A stretch of DNA of 64,000 nucleotides from Pseudorhodobacter antarcticus (lineage in GTDB: Bacteria; Pseudomonadota; Alphaproteobacteria; Rhodobacterales; Rhodobacteraceae). Location of the stretch: NCBI RefSeq assembly GCF_900110135.1, contig NZ_FOCO01000008.1, positions 1 to 64,000 on the forward strand, read 5' to 3'. The translations under genes and the position numbers were made by a program. The notes under the pieces were generated by a model. That model searched no databases. It was not told the DNA's origin and saw only the letters and a program-made list of their open reading frames with translations. Below are positions 44,073 to 53,190 of this stretch, in pieces; the first letter of the stretch is position 1; every line of letters starts with the position of its first letter.

Positions 44073-44861
44073 TTACGCCACATCCCGCGCCAACAACTGC
44101 CCACCGGGGCCGGGTTTCACCTCAAACCGGCTAATTTTGCGCACAAGGTCCGACAGTTTCGCGGTGCCATAGGTGCGGGTGTCAAAATCGGGCGCGCCTT
44201 GGGTGATGTATTGGCCGATTTGGCCCAGCGAATACCATTCGCCTTCGGGGTCAATCGCGCGCATCGCCGCAATAATCAGGGGAATTGCTTTGGCGGGCGC
44301 CTCTTTCGGGCCGCGCGCGGGTTTGGGGTCGCCGTTGTCGGTTGGCAAGTCGGGCATCATCATGCGTTCGAGTTTGGGGGTGGGCGCGCGGTCCTCCGGC
44401 TCATCCGCTGACAGGTTTTCGACATAGATGAAGCGCTTGCAGGCCATGCGAAACGCCTCGGGCGTCTTTTTCTCGCCTATACCGTACACATCCAAGCCCT
44501 GTTCGCGGATGCGCGCAGCAAGGCGGGTGAAATCGCTGTCGGAACTGACCAGCACAAACCCATCAAACAGCCCGGAATGCAAAAAATCCATCGCCGCAAT
44601 CACAAGGCCAATATCGGACGCATTCTTGCCGCGCGTGTTGGAAAACTGCTGGTCCGCGACCAACCCCAATGCCGCCACTTTGCGCGCCCAACCGCCAAGG
44701 CGCTGCGCCGACCAATCGCCATAGATGCGGCGCACCGATGCTTCGCCCAATCCCGCAATCTCTTCAAATATCGCCTCGGCGTATGATGCGGGAACATTGT
44801 CGGCGTCGATCAAAACGGCCAAACGGGGCGTGCGGGTGTTGGGGCTGCGGGGGTCTGACAT
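44073..44861 (-). CDS. NYN-domain protein with C-terminal OST-HTH/LOTUS domain
   Basis: Putative RNA-processing protein of the LabA/DUF88 group, 262 residues from ATG 44861 (AAGGAG 6 bases upstream). The NYN (PIN-like) domain has AVLIDADNVP with Asp19 and Asp21, RIYGDWSAQRLGGWA, KNASDIGLVIAAMD and VLVSSDSDFTRLA, an apparently complete acidic site for metal-dependent RNA cleavage. Residues about 195-260 (AIPLIIAAMRAID, FDTRTYGTAKLSDLVRKISR) match the LOTUS fold, which binds RNA. Convergent with the glycosyltransferase gene. Targets unknown. Confidence 0.88.
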   Translation of the reverse strand: MSDPRSPNTRTPRLAVLIDADNVPASYAEAIFEEIAGLGEASVRRIYGDWSAQRLGGWARKVAALGLVADQQFSNTRGKNASDIGLVIAAMDFLHSGLFDGFVLVSSDSDFTRLAARIREQGLDVYGIGEKKTPEAFRMACKRFIYVENLSADEPEDRAPTPKLERMMMPDLPTDNGDPKPARGPKEAPAKAIPLIIAAMRAIDPEGEWYSLGQIGQYITQGAPDFDTRTYGTAKLSDLVRKISRFEVKPGPGGQLLARDVA

Positions 44862-44995
44862 GGGCGCTCCTTTTCGGGTCTTGCCCCTGTGATAGCCGAT
44901 CATGGCCCCTTTGCAACAGTGCCAAACGCGCAAAGCGGCTGTATCCTTTTGGCCAACTTTGTGCAAAATAGCGCAGCGACATGGTGTGTGTTGAT

Positions 44996-45367
44996 ATGAA
45001 ACCGATTTTAATGATTTTGATGGTGGCTGTTGTTGCGGGCTGCACCGTACGAATTCCGCCGGGTGGCGCGCCCAAGTTTGGCACGATTTTCGATGGGATG
45101 CGCAGCGCCAAACCCGACCCCGTGCCCGAACAGAAACCTTTGCCCCCCATCGACACTGGCTTGGTGCAGCGCGAATCCGACAGTTGCGGGGCCGACAATA
45201 TGGGGCATTTGGTGGGCCAACCCGAAGGGATGATGCGCACCGTGCGCACCAAGGGCCGTTACCGCGTGATCACGCCAAACGCGATTGTCACCCAAGAATA
45301 CGACAGCTTCCGGCTGGATGTGCATGTCGACGCCGATGGGGTTATCCAGCGGTTCAGCTGCGGTTAA
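44996..45367 (+). CDS. Lipoprotein with I78-type peptidase inhibitor domain
   Basis: The 123-residue product starts at ATG 44996 with a lipoprotein signal peptide MKPILMILMVAVVAGC (lipid Cys16). After a Pro-rich linker, residues about 65-123 resemble inhibitor family I78: DSCGADNMGHLVGQP, RYRVITPNAIVTQEYDSF and the final VDADGVIQRFSCG with a Cys pair. It may inhibit serine proteases in the periplasm. The bidirectional terminator begins 3 bases after the stop. Confidence 0.85.
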   Translation: MKPILMILMVAVVAGCTVRIPPGGAPKFGTIFDGMRSAKPDPVPEQKPLPPIDTGLVQRESDSCGADNMGHLVGQPEGMMRTVRTKGRYRVITPNAIVTQEYDSFRLDVHVDADGVIQRFSCG

Positions 45368-45370
45368 ACG

Positions 45371-45407
45371 AAAACGGCCAACGCCTTGCTGAGGCATTGG
45401 CCGTTTT
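45371..45407. terminator. Bidirectional intrinsic terminator
   Basis: Perfect 11-bp arms AAAACGGCCAA (45371-45381) and TTGGCCGTTTT (45397-45407), 15-base loop. Serves the I78 lipoprotein gene (plus) and the cytochrome c' gene (minus). Confidence 0.93.
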
Positions 45408-45425
45408 GCGAACGCTGTAACGGAC

Positions 45426-45866
45426 TTATTTCTTGGCGCGGAAATCGCTGTGGCAGGCTTTGCACGACCCACCAATGGCCCCCATACCCGCTTGAATCCC
45501 TTCAACAGACGACACATCAATCGCGCCCGCTGCGGTTTCCAAACCCTTGGCCTTTTCAACAAAGCCTTCCATGTTCATCCAGATATCGGGGCGCGCCTCG
45601 GATACCGGATCATCGGCTTCCATTTCAAACGCGGCGGGGGTCGCCACGGCAGCGGCGATCAATGCGGCCTTTGCAGCGGCGGCGGCGCTGGCGTCAAAGG
45701 TGGATTTGCCACCCGCCATATCGCCCAGAATTTTGGTGCTGGCACCGACAGTGCTCATCAACTCCATCCGTGCCTTTACGGTTGGGTCCTGCACGCCTTC
45801 TTTGGCAAATGCGATCCCGGCGGTCAGGGAAAGGGTGATGATCAAGGCTTTTGCTGCGAATCGCAT
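45426..45866 (-). CDS. Cytochrome c'
   Basis: Periplasmic four-helix heme protein of 146 residues with signal peptide MRFAAKALIITLSLTAGIAF (cleavage after AFA). The heme site is near the C-terminus, CKACH at 135-139, followed by SDFRAKK, and the N-terminal helix has VKARMELMSTVGASTKILGD, typical of cytochrome c'/c-556. Members bind NO and CO and protect against nitrosative stress. It is separated from trhO by about 100 bases without a clear promoter. Confidence 0.92.
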   Translation of the reverse strand: MRFAAKALIITLSLTAGIAFAKEGVQDPTVKARMELMSTVGASTKILGDMAGGKSTFDASAAAAAKAALIAAAVATPAAFEMEADDPVSEARPDIWMNMEGFVEKAKGLETAAGAIDVSSVEGIQAGMGAIGGSCKACHSDFRAKK

Positions 45867-45969
45867 TTTGGTACTGCTCCTATTGGGTGAGAAAAGCGTA
45901 CCCTGCGACAGTTTGTCCGCATAGCATGTATTTGGCAGCGCCTTGCCGCCTCACGCGATTGTCATGGCG

Positions 45970-46875
45970 TCAGCCTGTCGCGAAATGCCCATGGCCCCGC
46001 GCGCGGGCCAGTGTGATTTGCTTTTGGCGTTCGCGAAACCGGGCGCGATCATCCTCGGTATGTTCATGCAGGCATTGGTGGCACGACACCCCTTCATCAA
46101 ATTCGGGGCGCGCAAGGTCTTCGGGGGCCAGCGGGCGGCGGCAGGCGTGGCAGGTGGAATAGGGGCCGGGCACCAACCCGTGACCCACCGACACGCGGTT
46201 ATCAAACACATAACATTCGCCGTTCCACAGGCTTTGCGCCTCTGGCATCTCCTCCAGATATTTCAGGATACCACCTTTCAGGTGGTACACATCCTGCACC
46301 CCTTCACCCAACAGGTAATTCGTTGATTTTTCACAGCGAATCCCGCCCGTGCAAAACATCGCGATGCGTTTGTTGTGAAAACGCTCTTTGTTAGCCTGCC
46401 ACCATGCGGGAAAATCGCGAAAGGATTTGGTTTGCGGGTCAATTGCCCCCTCAAACGTGCCAATCCCCACTTCATAATCATTGCGGGTGTCGATCACGGC
46501 CACGTCGGGCGCAGAAATCAGGTCATTCCATTCGGCGGGCGACAAGTAATTGCCAACGCTTGTGCGCGGGTCAATATCGGGCTGGCCCATCGTCACAATT
46601 TCACGTTTCAGGCGCACCTTGAAACGGCCAAATGGCGGCGTTTCGGACCAGCTTTCCTTATGCTCCACTCCCGCACAGCCGGGCAGGGCGCGAATATGGG
46701 TCAGCACCGCGTCAATGCCCGCACGGCTGCCCGCGATGGTGCCGTTGATGCCTTCAACCGCCAACAGCAGCGACCCGCGAATATTATGCGCGCGCCCCAG
46801 CGCCAGCAACGGCTGTTGCAGCGCGGCAGGGTCGGCAAAGCGGGTGAAATGATACAGCGCTGCGATGGTAAACAT
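45970..46875 (-). CDS. trhO: tRNA uridine-34 hydroxylase TrhO (rhodanese family)
   Basis: Oxygen-dependent enzyme making 5-hydroxyuridine at tRNA position 34. The 301 residues start at ATG 46875 (MFTIAALYHF). N-terminal acylphosphatase-like part with GSLLLAVEGINGTIAG, then the rhodanese domain with DTRNDYEVGIGTFEGAIDP and the active loop FCTGGIRCEKST (Cys175, Cys181), then a Zn-like CHACRRPL...CHQC tail. This is the YceA/UPF0176 domain order. Confidence 0.94.
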   Translation of the reverse strand: MFTIAALYHFTRFADPAALQQPLLALGRAHNIRGSLLLAVEGINGTIAGSRAGIDAVLTHIRALPGCAGVEHKESWSETPPFGRFKVRLKREIVTMGQPDIDPRTSVGNYLSPAEWNDLISAPDVAVIDTRNDYEVGIGTFEGAIDPQTKSFRDFPAWWQANKERFHNKRIAMFCTGGIRCEKSTNYLLGEGVQDVYHLKGGILKYLEEMPEAQSLWNGECYVFDNRVSVGHGLVPGPYSTCHACRRPLAPEDLARPEFDEGVSCHQCLHEHTEDDRARFRERQKQITLARARGHGHFATG

Positions 46876-46940
46876 GGGCAGCGTCTTGCCGTGCCGCGCG
46901 CAAAAAGGCAAGGTGGCACATCAAAGATAGGGGATATCCG

Positions 46941-47543
46941 ATGACCGACGCGCTGATTGTGGTGGATGTGCAAAATGATTTTTGCCCGGGCGGCGCGCTG
47001 GGCGTGGCAGGTGGCAATGGCATTGTCGCGGGCATCAACGCGCTGATGCAAGATTTCGGCGCGGTGGTTTTGACCCAAGATTGGCACCCCGTAAACCATT
47101 CCAGCTTTGCCGACAATCACCCAGATGCCGCCCCTTACAGCATGATCGATATGCCCTATGGCCGCCAAGTGTTGTGGCCCCGCCACTGTGTCCAAGGCAC
47201 CGATGGCGCCGCGTTTCACGATGATCTGAACATCAACCGCGCCGATATGATCATCCGCAAAGGGTTTTGCGCCAGCATCGACAGCTATTCCGCGTTTTTC
47301 GAAAACGACCGCACCACCCCCACCGGGCTGGAGGGGTATTTGCGCAGCCGGGGCTTTGATGGAGTCGTGTTGGCGGGGTTGGCCACCGATTTTTGCGTCG
47401 CTTATTCGGCGCTGGATGCCGCACGGCTGGGGTTTGACGTGTCCGTGCGGATGGACCTGTCGCGCGCCATTGACCTTGACGGGTCACTGGCGGCGATGGT
47501 GGGCCGGATGGATGCGGCAGGCGTGCGGCTGATTTACCGCTAG
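46941..47543 (+). CDS. pncA: Nicotinamidase
   Basis: Hydrolyses nicotinamide to nicotinate in NAD salvage. The 200 residues have the triad Asp9 (VVDVQNDF), Lys107 (IIRKGF) and Cys152 (LATDFCVAYSA), and metal ligands in TQDWHP (Asp47, His49) and PRHCVQGT. It is divergent from trhO and only 3 bases before the end of argC. pncB, the next salvage enzyme, lies beyond argC in the same orientation. Confidence 0.95.
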   Translation: MTDALIVVDVQNDFCPGGALGVAGGNGIVAGINALMQDFGAVVLTQDWHPVNHSSFADNHPDAAPYSMIDMPYGRQVLWPRHCVQGTDGAAFHDDLNINRADMIIRKGFCASIDSYSAFFENDRTTPTGLEGYLRSRGFDGVVLAGLATDFCVAYSALDAARLGFDVSVRMDLSRAIDLDGSLAAMVGRMDAAGVRLIYR

Positions 47544-47546
47544 GGG

Positions 47547-48449
47547 TTACAGCCACGCACCTTCATCCAAGCCCAGCATCAGGTTCAGGTTTTGCACCGC
47601 GGCCCCCGATGCGCCTTTGCCAAGGTTGTCCAGAATGGCCGACACCACAACGCGGTCGCCATTGCCCAAAACCGCCAATTCCAACTGGTTGGTGTTGTTG
47701 AACGCCTGCGGGTTTTCGCGGGCTTGCACGGCATCCAGCGCGCGCACCGAAATGAAAGCGCTGCCCGTATAATGCGCGGTCAGGGCGGCATGCACCGCCC
47801 GCGCATCCACACCATGCAGCGGGATTTGCACAATCATCCCTTGGGCATAATGCCCCACGGCGGGCACAAAAATCGGCGCGCGCGATACATGGCCATACTG
47901 CATCACTTCGGGCATATGCTTGTGCTGCTGTCCTGTGGCATACAAAAACACGCCATTCGCCGCGCCGGATTCAAATTCCGCAATCATCGCCTTGCCGCCG
48001 CCGGTATACCCCGAAATCCCGAAAATCGACAGGTAGGCATCACGCGCAACCAGCCCCGCATCGGTCAATGGGCGCAACAGCGCAATCGCGCAGGTGGAAT
48101 AACAGCCGGGGTTTGACACGCGTTTTGCCCCCGCAATCGCCGCGCGCTGCCCCGCTGCCAGTTCGGCAAAGCCAAACACCCAATCGGGGTTCACGCGGTG
48201 CGCGGTGCTGGCATCAATAATTTTGGTGGGCAGGTCCGCGCACATCGCCGCTGCCGCAATCGCCGCATCATCGGGCAGGCACAAAATCGCCACATCGGCG
48301 CGCGCAAAGGCATCCGCCCGCGCGCCCGCATCTTTGCGCAGGTCGTTGGGCAACGAAATCAGTTCAATATCCTTGCGGCCCAGCAGGCGGTCACGAATTT
48401 GCAGCCCGGTTGTGCCAACCTCACCGTCAATAAAAACTTTCGCGCCCAT
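47547..48449 (-). CDS. argC: N-acetyl-gamma-glutamyl-phosphate reductase, short type
   Basis: NADPH-dependent reduction step of arginine synthesis. At 300 residues it is the short (type 2) ArgC. Visible: MGAKVFIDGEVGTTGLQIRD (nucleotide binding), the active Cys116 in SNPGCYSTCA, and GISGYTGGGKAMI. It is transcribed alone, opposite to pncA and pncB. Confidence 0.95.
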   Translation of the reverse strand: MGAKVFIDGEVGTTGLQIRDRLLGRKDIELISLPNDLRKDAGARADAFARADVAILCLPDDAAIAAAAMCADLPTKIIDASTAHRVNPDWVFGFAELAAGQRAAIAGAKRVSNPGCYSTCAIALLRPLTDAGLVARDAYLSIFGISGYTGGGKAMIAEFESGAANGVFLYATGQQHKHMPEVMQYGHVSRAPIFVPAVGHYAQGMIVQIPLHGVDARAVHAALTAHYTGSAFISVRALDAVQARENPQAFNNTNQLELAVLGNGDRVVVSAILDNLGKGASGAAVQNLNLMLGLDEGAWL

Positions 48450-48564
48450 GTGACGGCTCCTTTTCCCACTCTGGCCCTCTTCTTACAGGGTGCGGGCAGG
48501 TTCGCCAAGCTGGACAAGGGGCGGGGGGCTTGATTTAACAGGCAAAAGGCAAAAGGGGCGGATC

Positions 48565-49857
48565 ATGGTTGATATTGCGGCACGGGTGCATAACCACAAA
48601 TGGAAAATTGACCCGATTGTCCGGTCCTTGATTGATACCGATTTTTACAAATTGCTGATGTGCCAATCGGTGTTTCGCAATCGACCTGACACCCAAGTGA
48701 TCTTCAGCCTGATCAACCGCACCAAATCCATCCGCTTGGCCGATATCGTGGACGAAGGCGAATTGCGCGCGCAGCTGGACCATATTCGCACCCTGCGCCT
48801 GTCGCGCGGCGAAAGCACTTGGCTGCGTGGCAACACATTTTACGGAAAACGCCAGATGTTTCGTCCCGATTTTATGGAGTGGTTTGAAGGGCTGCAACTG
48901 CCGCCCTATCACCTGACCAAACGTGACGGCCAATATGAACTGACGTTTGAAGGCACGTGGCCCGAGGTGATGATGTGGGAAATTCCCGCCCTTGCCGTGA
49001 TCATGGAACTGCGCGGCCGCGCCGTGCTGGGCGACATGGGGCGGTTTGAATTGCAGGTGCTTTATGCCCGCGCCATGACCAAACTGTGGGAAAAAATTGA
49101 ACGTCTGCGCAAGGTGGACGGGTTGCGCATTGCCGATTTCGGCACCCGCCGCCGCCATTCGTTTTTGTGGCAAGATTGGTGCGTCCAAGCGATGCAAGAA
49201 GGGTTGGGCGCGTCCTTTACCGGCACCTCCAACTGCCTGATCGCGATGCGCCGAGAGTTGGAGGCGATTGGCACCAACGCGCATGAGTTGCCCATGGTCT
49301 ACAGCGCGCTGGCCCACAGCGATACGGAACTGGCCCAAGCGCCCTATCAAGTGTTGGCCGATTGGCACGAAGAACATGATGGCAATCTGCGCATTATGCT
49401 GCCCGACACTTACGGCACCAAGGGGTTTTTGGCCCACGCGCCCGATTGGCTGGCGCAATGGACCGGCATCCGCATTGACAGCGGCGACCCCGCCACGGGT
49501 GCGGAAACCGCGATCAAATGGTGGCAATCGCAGGGCGAGGATCCGCGCCAAAAGCTCGTGATCTTTTCCGACGGGCTGGACGTGGGCGTGATCGAGGCGC
49601 TGCACCGCCAGTTTGCGGGGCGGGTCAAAGTGTCGTTCGGTTGGGGTACGATGCTGACCAATGATTTCCGGGGTTTGGTCGCAGATGACGCGCTGGCCCC
49701 GTTCAGTTTGGTGTGCAAGGCGGTTTCGGCCAACGGGCGGCCCACCGTCAAACTGTCGGACAATCCGAACAAGGCGATGGGGCCAGCGGATGAAATTGCG
49801 CGCTATAAGCGCGTGTTTGATGTGGGCGTGCAGACCGCACAGGACGTGTTGGTTTAG
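48565..49857 (+). CDS. pncB: Nicotinate phosphoribosyltransferase
   Basis: Makes nicotinate mononucleotide, second step of the Preiss-Handler NAD salvage route, acting after PncA. The 430-residue product starts at ATG 48565 ([20 protein letters not shown]) after AAAAGGGGCGG. Motifs: [31 protein letters not shown] with the phosphorylated-His region, [17 protein letters not shown] and IRIDSGDP. The 3' end overlaps the Hint-domain gene by 4 bases. Confidence 0.95.
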   Translation: MVDIAARVHNHKWKIDPIVRSLIDTDFYKLLMCQSVFRNRPDTQVIFSLINRTKSIRLADIVDEGELRAQLDHIRTLRLSRGESTWLRGNTFYGKRQMFRPDFMEWFEGLQLPPYHLTKRDGQYELTFEGTWPEVMMWEIPALAVIMELRGRAVLGDMGRFELQVLYARAMTKLWEKIERLRKVDGLRIADFGTRRRHSFLWQDWCVQAMQEGLGASFTGTSNCLIAMRRELEAIGTNAHELPMVYSALAHSDTELAQAPYQVLADWHEEHDGNLRIMLPDTYGTKGFLAHAPDWLAQWTGIRIDSGDPATGAETAIKWWQSQGEDPRQKLVIFSDGLDVGVIEALHRQFAGRVKVSFGWGTMLTNDFRGLVADDALAPFSLVCKAVSANGRPTVKLSDNPNKAMGPADEIARYKRVFDVGVQTAQDVLV

Positions 49858-51068
49858 GCGGACACGCGGGCGGCAACCAACGGCTTTTGGTGCTTGGCAT
49901 GGCGCGCCACCAGCGCCCGCGCATCGCGCCCCGTGGCAAACAAGCGCGCGGGCGCGTGTTGGGTGTGGGGCAGGGCGGTAGTGTCGGCGCCCAAGATCAT
50001 GCACAATTCCGTCAGCGCCGCGCCGTCCATGGATTGCAAGGCTTGGCGACCCAAAAATAGGCTTTCCGATGGGGTGCCCTCGGCAATCGGCACCTCATGC
50101 CTGGCCAGCATCACATGCACATAAGTGATGTCACGGGCTGGCAGCACCACCGCCACGCCGGGCAAATCGCACAGCCATTTCGCGGCGATCAACACCTCGC
50201 CCGCGTCAAAAATCCGCGCGGCGATGGGCGATGCCACCAACACGCGATGCTGCTGCGACAGGTGTAAATCGCGCAGCGGCAGCCCCGCCCCCAACGCATG
50301 GCGCGCAATGCACATCGGGCGCAGCTGCGCATTATTCGCCATTGCCGCCACGCTTTGCGTCTTGGACCACACCCAGATCAACGGCTGCGCGCCCCGGTCG
50401 CGGGTCATCACCAAATCCCCCGCGCGCAAATCCTGCACTTGCACTGCGCCTTTGGGCGTCATCACCCGCGTGCCCAGATTGGCCGTCCCCGGCGTTGGCG
50501 TGGCATTGACAAAAATCGTGGACCCATCGGGCGACCGTTGAATGGACAGACCATCCACATCATTGCCAAAATTCTTGCCCGCGCCGCTTTGCGTGGCGGT
50601 GCTGGAAAACCCGGAATATCCGGCAACACCTGTGGTGGGATTGTCCTGCGCCACCCCATTGAATCGCGCGATAATGAACTGGTTTGCCGTGGGGTCGTAC
50701 ACCATCACATTGTCGCCCGTGTTGGTGATAACCGCCGACCCGCGCCCCGCATCAAACGCCAAACTGCCCGCCGCCACCGCTGGCAAACTGCCGCCCGCCT
50801 GCACGCCCGTGACCACAACCGCACGCCCCCCGGGTGCCAAATTGGCCCCCGGGGGAAAGGTGAACCATTGGCCCACGCCCCTGTCCCACAGTTGCAAACC
50901 CGCAATGCTGATGGTGGTGTTTGAAATGTTGACCAGTTCAAAAAACTCGTCCGTGGCAGCCGATGTGCCGTTGCCATCCGTATCGAACGCAGTGGCCCCG
51001 TTCGGGTCCACCAGTATCTCATTGATTGCAATGCTACCGCGCAAAAGGTCAGCCAAGCCAACACCCAT
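49854..51068 (-). CDS. Lamin-tail-domain plus Hint-domain protein
   Basis: A 404-residue two-domain protein. Residues about 12-195 form a lamin tail domain ([58 protein letters not shown]), common in secreted or surface proteins. Residues about 199-330 resemble a Hint_2 domain ([45 protein letters not shown]) as found in many Rhodobacterales surface proteins. The Cys that normally starts the Hint motif is absent (ANLGT), so autocatalytic cleavage is doubtful. There is no Sec signal peptide; export may be type I. Role unknown. Confidence 0.82.
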   Translation of the reverse strand: MGVGLADLLRGSIAINEILVDPNGATAFDTDGNGTSAATDEFFELVNISNTTISIAGLQLWDRGVGQWFTFPPGANLAPGGRAVVVTGVQAGGSLPAVAAGSLAFDAGRGSAVITNTGDNVMVYDPTANQFIIARFNGVAQDNPTTGVAGYSGFSSTATQSGAGKNFGNDVDGLSIQRSPDGSTIFVNATPTPGTANLGTRVMTPKGAVQVQDLRAGDLVMTRDRGAQPLIWVWSKTQSVAAMANNAQLRPMCIARHALGAGLPLRDLHLSQQHRVLVASPIAARIFDAGEVLIAAKWLCDLPGVAVVLPARDITYVHVMLARHEVPIAEGTPSESLFLGRQALQSMDGAALTELCMILGADTTALPHTQHAPARLFATGRDARALVARHAKHQKPLVAARVSA

Positions 51069-51201
51069 AGAATCATCCGTCGGGCGGCAGCTGTTCCGAA
51101 CGATTATGGCGCAATCATACCACGCTTGACGCCTGGAAAACAGATATGGGCGAATTGACGCGGGCCTGTTTTAACCGCGCAACATCAGATAGTTAACGTG
51201 C

Positions 51202-52674
51202 CTACAGCGACAGCATGGACAGGCACAAAAACACCCCCGCCGACAGCAGCGATGTGGCAGGCACCGTGATCACCCACGCGGCGATGATGGTCAAAAAATG
51301 CGACCGGCGCACCAGTTTGCGACGGCTGCGTTCTTCGGGTGCGACGGGTTTGCCTTTCAAAATCCCATTGGCGCGGGCGCGCTTTTCGGCGTCCCATTCG
51401 CGGTAAAACCCCACGCCAAAAATCGCCCCCACCGCAATATGGGTGGAACTGACAGGCAACCCCAAACCGGATGCGATAATCACCGTAATCGCCGCCGACA
51501 GCGCCACACAATAAGCCCGCATCGGGTTCAGCTTGGTGATCTGGCTGCCCACCATGCGGATCAGTTTCGGGCCAAACAGCATCAGGCCAAACGACAGCCC
51601 CGCCGCCCCCACGATCATCACCCACAGCGGGATAATCACGCGCGTCGCATCGTCAAAATCCTGCACCGCATGCACAATCGCGGCCAGTGGCCCCACCGCA
51701 TTGGCCACATCATTGGCCCCATGCGCGAATGACAGCAGCGCCGCCGAACAGACCAACGGCACGCCAAACAGCTTTTTCAGCGACTTTTTGCGGTTCTCCA
51801 ACCCTTCGGATTGGCGGCGGATCAAGGGTTTGGTGATGATCTGGGTGAAAATCGCAAACCCCAACCCAATGGCAAGCGCCATCGGCATATCGATATCCAC
51901 AATCTTGCGCAGACCCTTCAGCGACAGGTAGGTGGCAAACGCGCCCGCCATAATCGCGGTCAAAATCGGCACCCACAGACGCGCGGCTGCGATCTTGTCC
52001 TCGGCATATTCCACGCGGGCCTTGATGAACGCCAAAAACATTGCCGCCACCGCGCCGCCCAACACCGGGGAAATCACCCAGCTTGCCGCGATCTGCGCCA
52101 TCGTGGGCCAGTTCACCGCCGCCAGCCCCGCCGCTGCAATGCCCGCCCCCATCACCCCGCCCACCACCGAATGGGTGGTCGACACAGGCGCGCCAACCCA
52201 AGTGGCAAGGTTAATCCACAACGCCGCCGAGATTAGCGCCGCCATCATTGCCCAAATAAACGTCGCGCGGTCGGCCAAACTTTCGGGCGATACAATCCCC
52301 CCCGAAATTGTGTTCACCACATCACCGCCCGCAATCAACGCGCCCGCCGTTTCAAACACGGCGGCAATCGCAATCGCCCCGCCCATCGTCAGCGCATTGG
52401 CCCCCACCGCAGGCCCCATGTTGTTGGCAACATCATTCGCCCCAATGTTCAGCGCCATATAGGCCCCAAACACCGCCGCCGCGATCACGATCATCCGGTC
52501 AGATGTGCCGCCCGTCAGCACCGCCGCGATCACCGCCACAATTACAATAAACGCCAACGCAATGCCGGGCGCAATCAAGGGCCGCGCCACATATTGCGTG
52601 CCGCGTTCCAAATGCGAAATGCGGTTCAGGTCCTTATCCAGCGTTTTCCACTGGTTCACCGGGCGGTCGGTCAT
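51202..52674 (-). CDS. pit: PiT-family inorganic phosphate transporter
   Basis: Low-affinity, proton-coupled phosphate permease of 490 residues with about ten or more membrane helices. The two PiT signatures are NIGANDVANNMGPAVGA (about residue 95) and FAHGANDVANAVGPLAA, with PVSTTHSVVGG and PVSSTHIAVGA repeats. There is no PhoU-like DUF47 gene next to it, unlike in many operons. A Pho-box-like sequence lies 10 bases before the ATG, suggesting control by PhoB. Confidence 0.94.
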   Translation of the reverse strand: MTDRPVNQWKTLDKDLNRISHLERGTQYVARPLIAPGIALAFIVIVAVIAAVLTGGTSDRMIVIAAAVFGAYMALNIGANDVANNMGPAVGANALTMGGAIAIAAVFETAGALIAGGDVVNTISGGIVSPESLADRATFIWAMMAALISAALWINLATWVGAPVSTTHSVVGGVMGAGIAAAGLAAVNWPTMAQIAASWVISPVLGGAVAAMFLAFIKARVEYAEDKIAAARLWVPILTAIMAGAFATYLSLKGLRKIVDIDMPMALAIGLGFAIFTQIITKPLIRRQSEGLENRKKSLKKLFGVPLVCSAALLSFAHGANDVANAVGPLAAIVHAVQDFDDATRVIIPLWVMIVGAAGLSFGLMLFGPKLIRMVGSQITKLNPMRAYCVALSAAITVIIASGLGLPVSSTHIAVGAIFGVGFYREWDAEKRARANGILKGKPVAPEERSRRKLVRRSHFLTIIAAWVITVPATSLLSAGVFLCLSMLSL

Positions 52675-52683
52675 GGCGCGGGC

Positions 52684-52701
52684 CTGTCATATATTTGTTA
52701 C
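52684..52701 (+). promoter_or_regulatory. Pho-box-like site at the pit start
   Basis: CTGTCATATATTTGTTAC resembles the PhoB box (CTGTCATAAATCTGTCAC): about 15 of 18 positions agree. It is in reverse orientation to pit and only 10 bases from the ATG, a position suited to repression rather than activation. Confidence 0.5.
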
Positions 52702-52746
52702 TTTGTCGCGCCTGCTATCTGGTTTTTTGCCCCGCGACAACGTGCA

Positions 52747-53190
52747 TCACGGGTCTGGCGCCAAATGCACCGCGATCATGGCGGCAAGGTCCGGCTCTCG
52801 CAGCTTTTCCAACGCTTCAAACAGCGGAAACCACGCGGTTTTACGCATGTCCGCCTCGGGGAAATCCAGCACAACATCGGAGACATGCAGCGCATAGACA
52901 TGCATCTGGCAGGCCTGTTTGATCCCCGTGGCACGGCGTTTTTGGGTGGCATAGATGCCGATGCTGTGAGGCGAAATCTGGCCTTCCACTCCGGCCTCCT
53001 CCCACGCTTCAATCGCGGCGGCCTGGGCCAAGGTTTTGCCGCGCATGGGCCAGCCTTTGGGCAAAATCCAGCGGTTGCTATCCAGACTGCGCACCAGCAA
53101 AATTTCAACGCCGTCGCCCGTACCGCGCCAACACAACGCCGCCACCTGCAAAATTGGCGGTCGGTAAAACAATTGGCTGATAAACCCCAT
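52747..53190 (-). CDS. Nudix hydrolase (DIPP-like)
   Basis: The 147-residue protein starts at ATG 53190 (MGFISQLFYRPP); a longer frame overlaps the kinase gene. The Nudix box region reads LPKGWPMRGKTLAQAAAIEA then WEEAGV: the EE-x-G end is intact, but the usual first Glu and the Arg of REUXEE are Lys and Ile. This pattern occurs in diphosphoinositol-polyphosphate-type Nudix proteins of alphaproteobacteria, which cleave dinucleoside polyphosphates. Its ATG overlaps the kinase stop by 1 base (TGATG). Confidence 0.88.
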   Translation of the reverse strand: MGFISQLFYRPPILQVAALCWRGTGDGVEILLVRSLDSNRWILPKGWPMRGKTLAQAAAIEAWEEAGVEGQISPHSIGIYATQKRRATGIKQACQMHVYALHVSDVVLDFPEADMRKTAWFPLFEALEKLREPDLAAMIAVHLAPDP

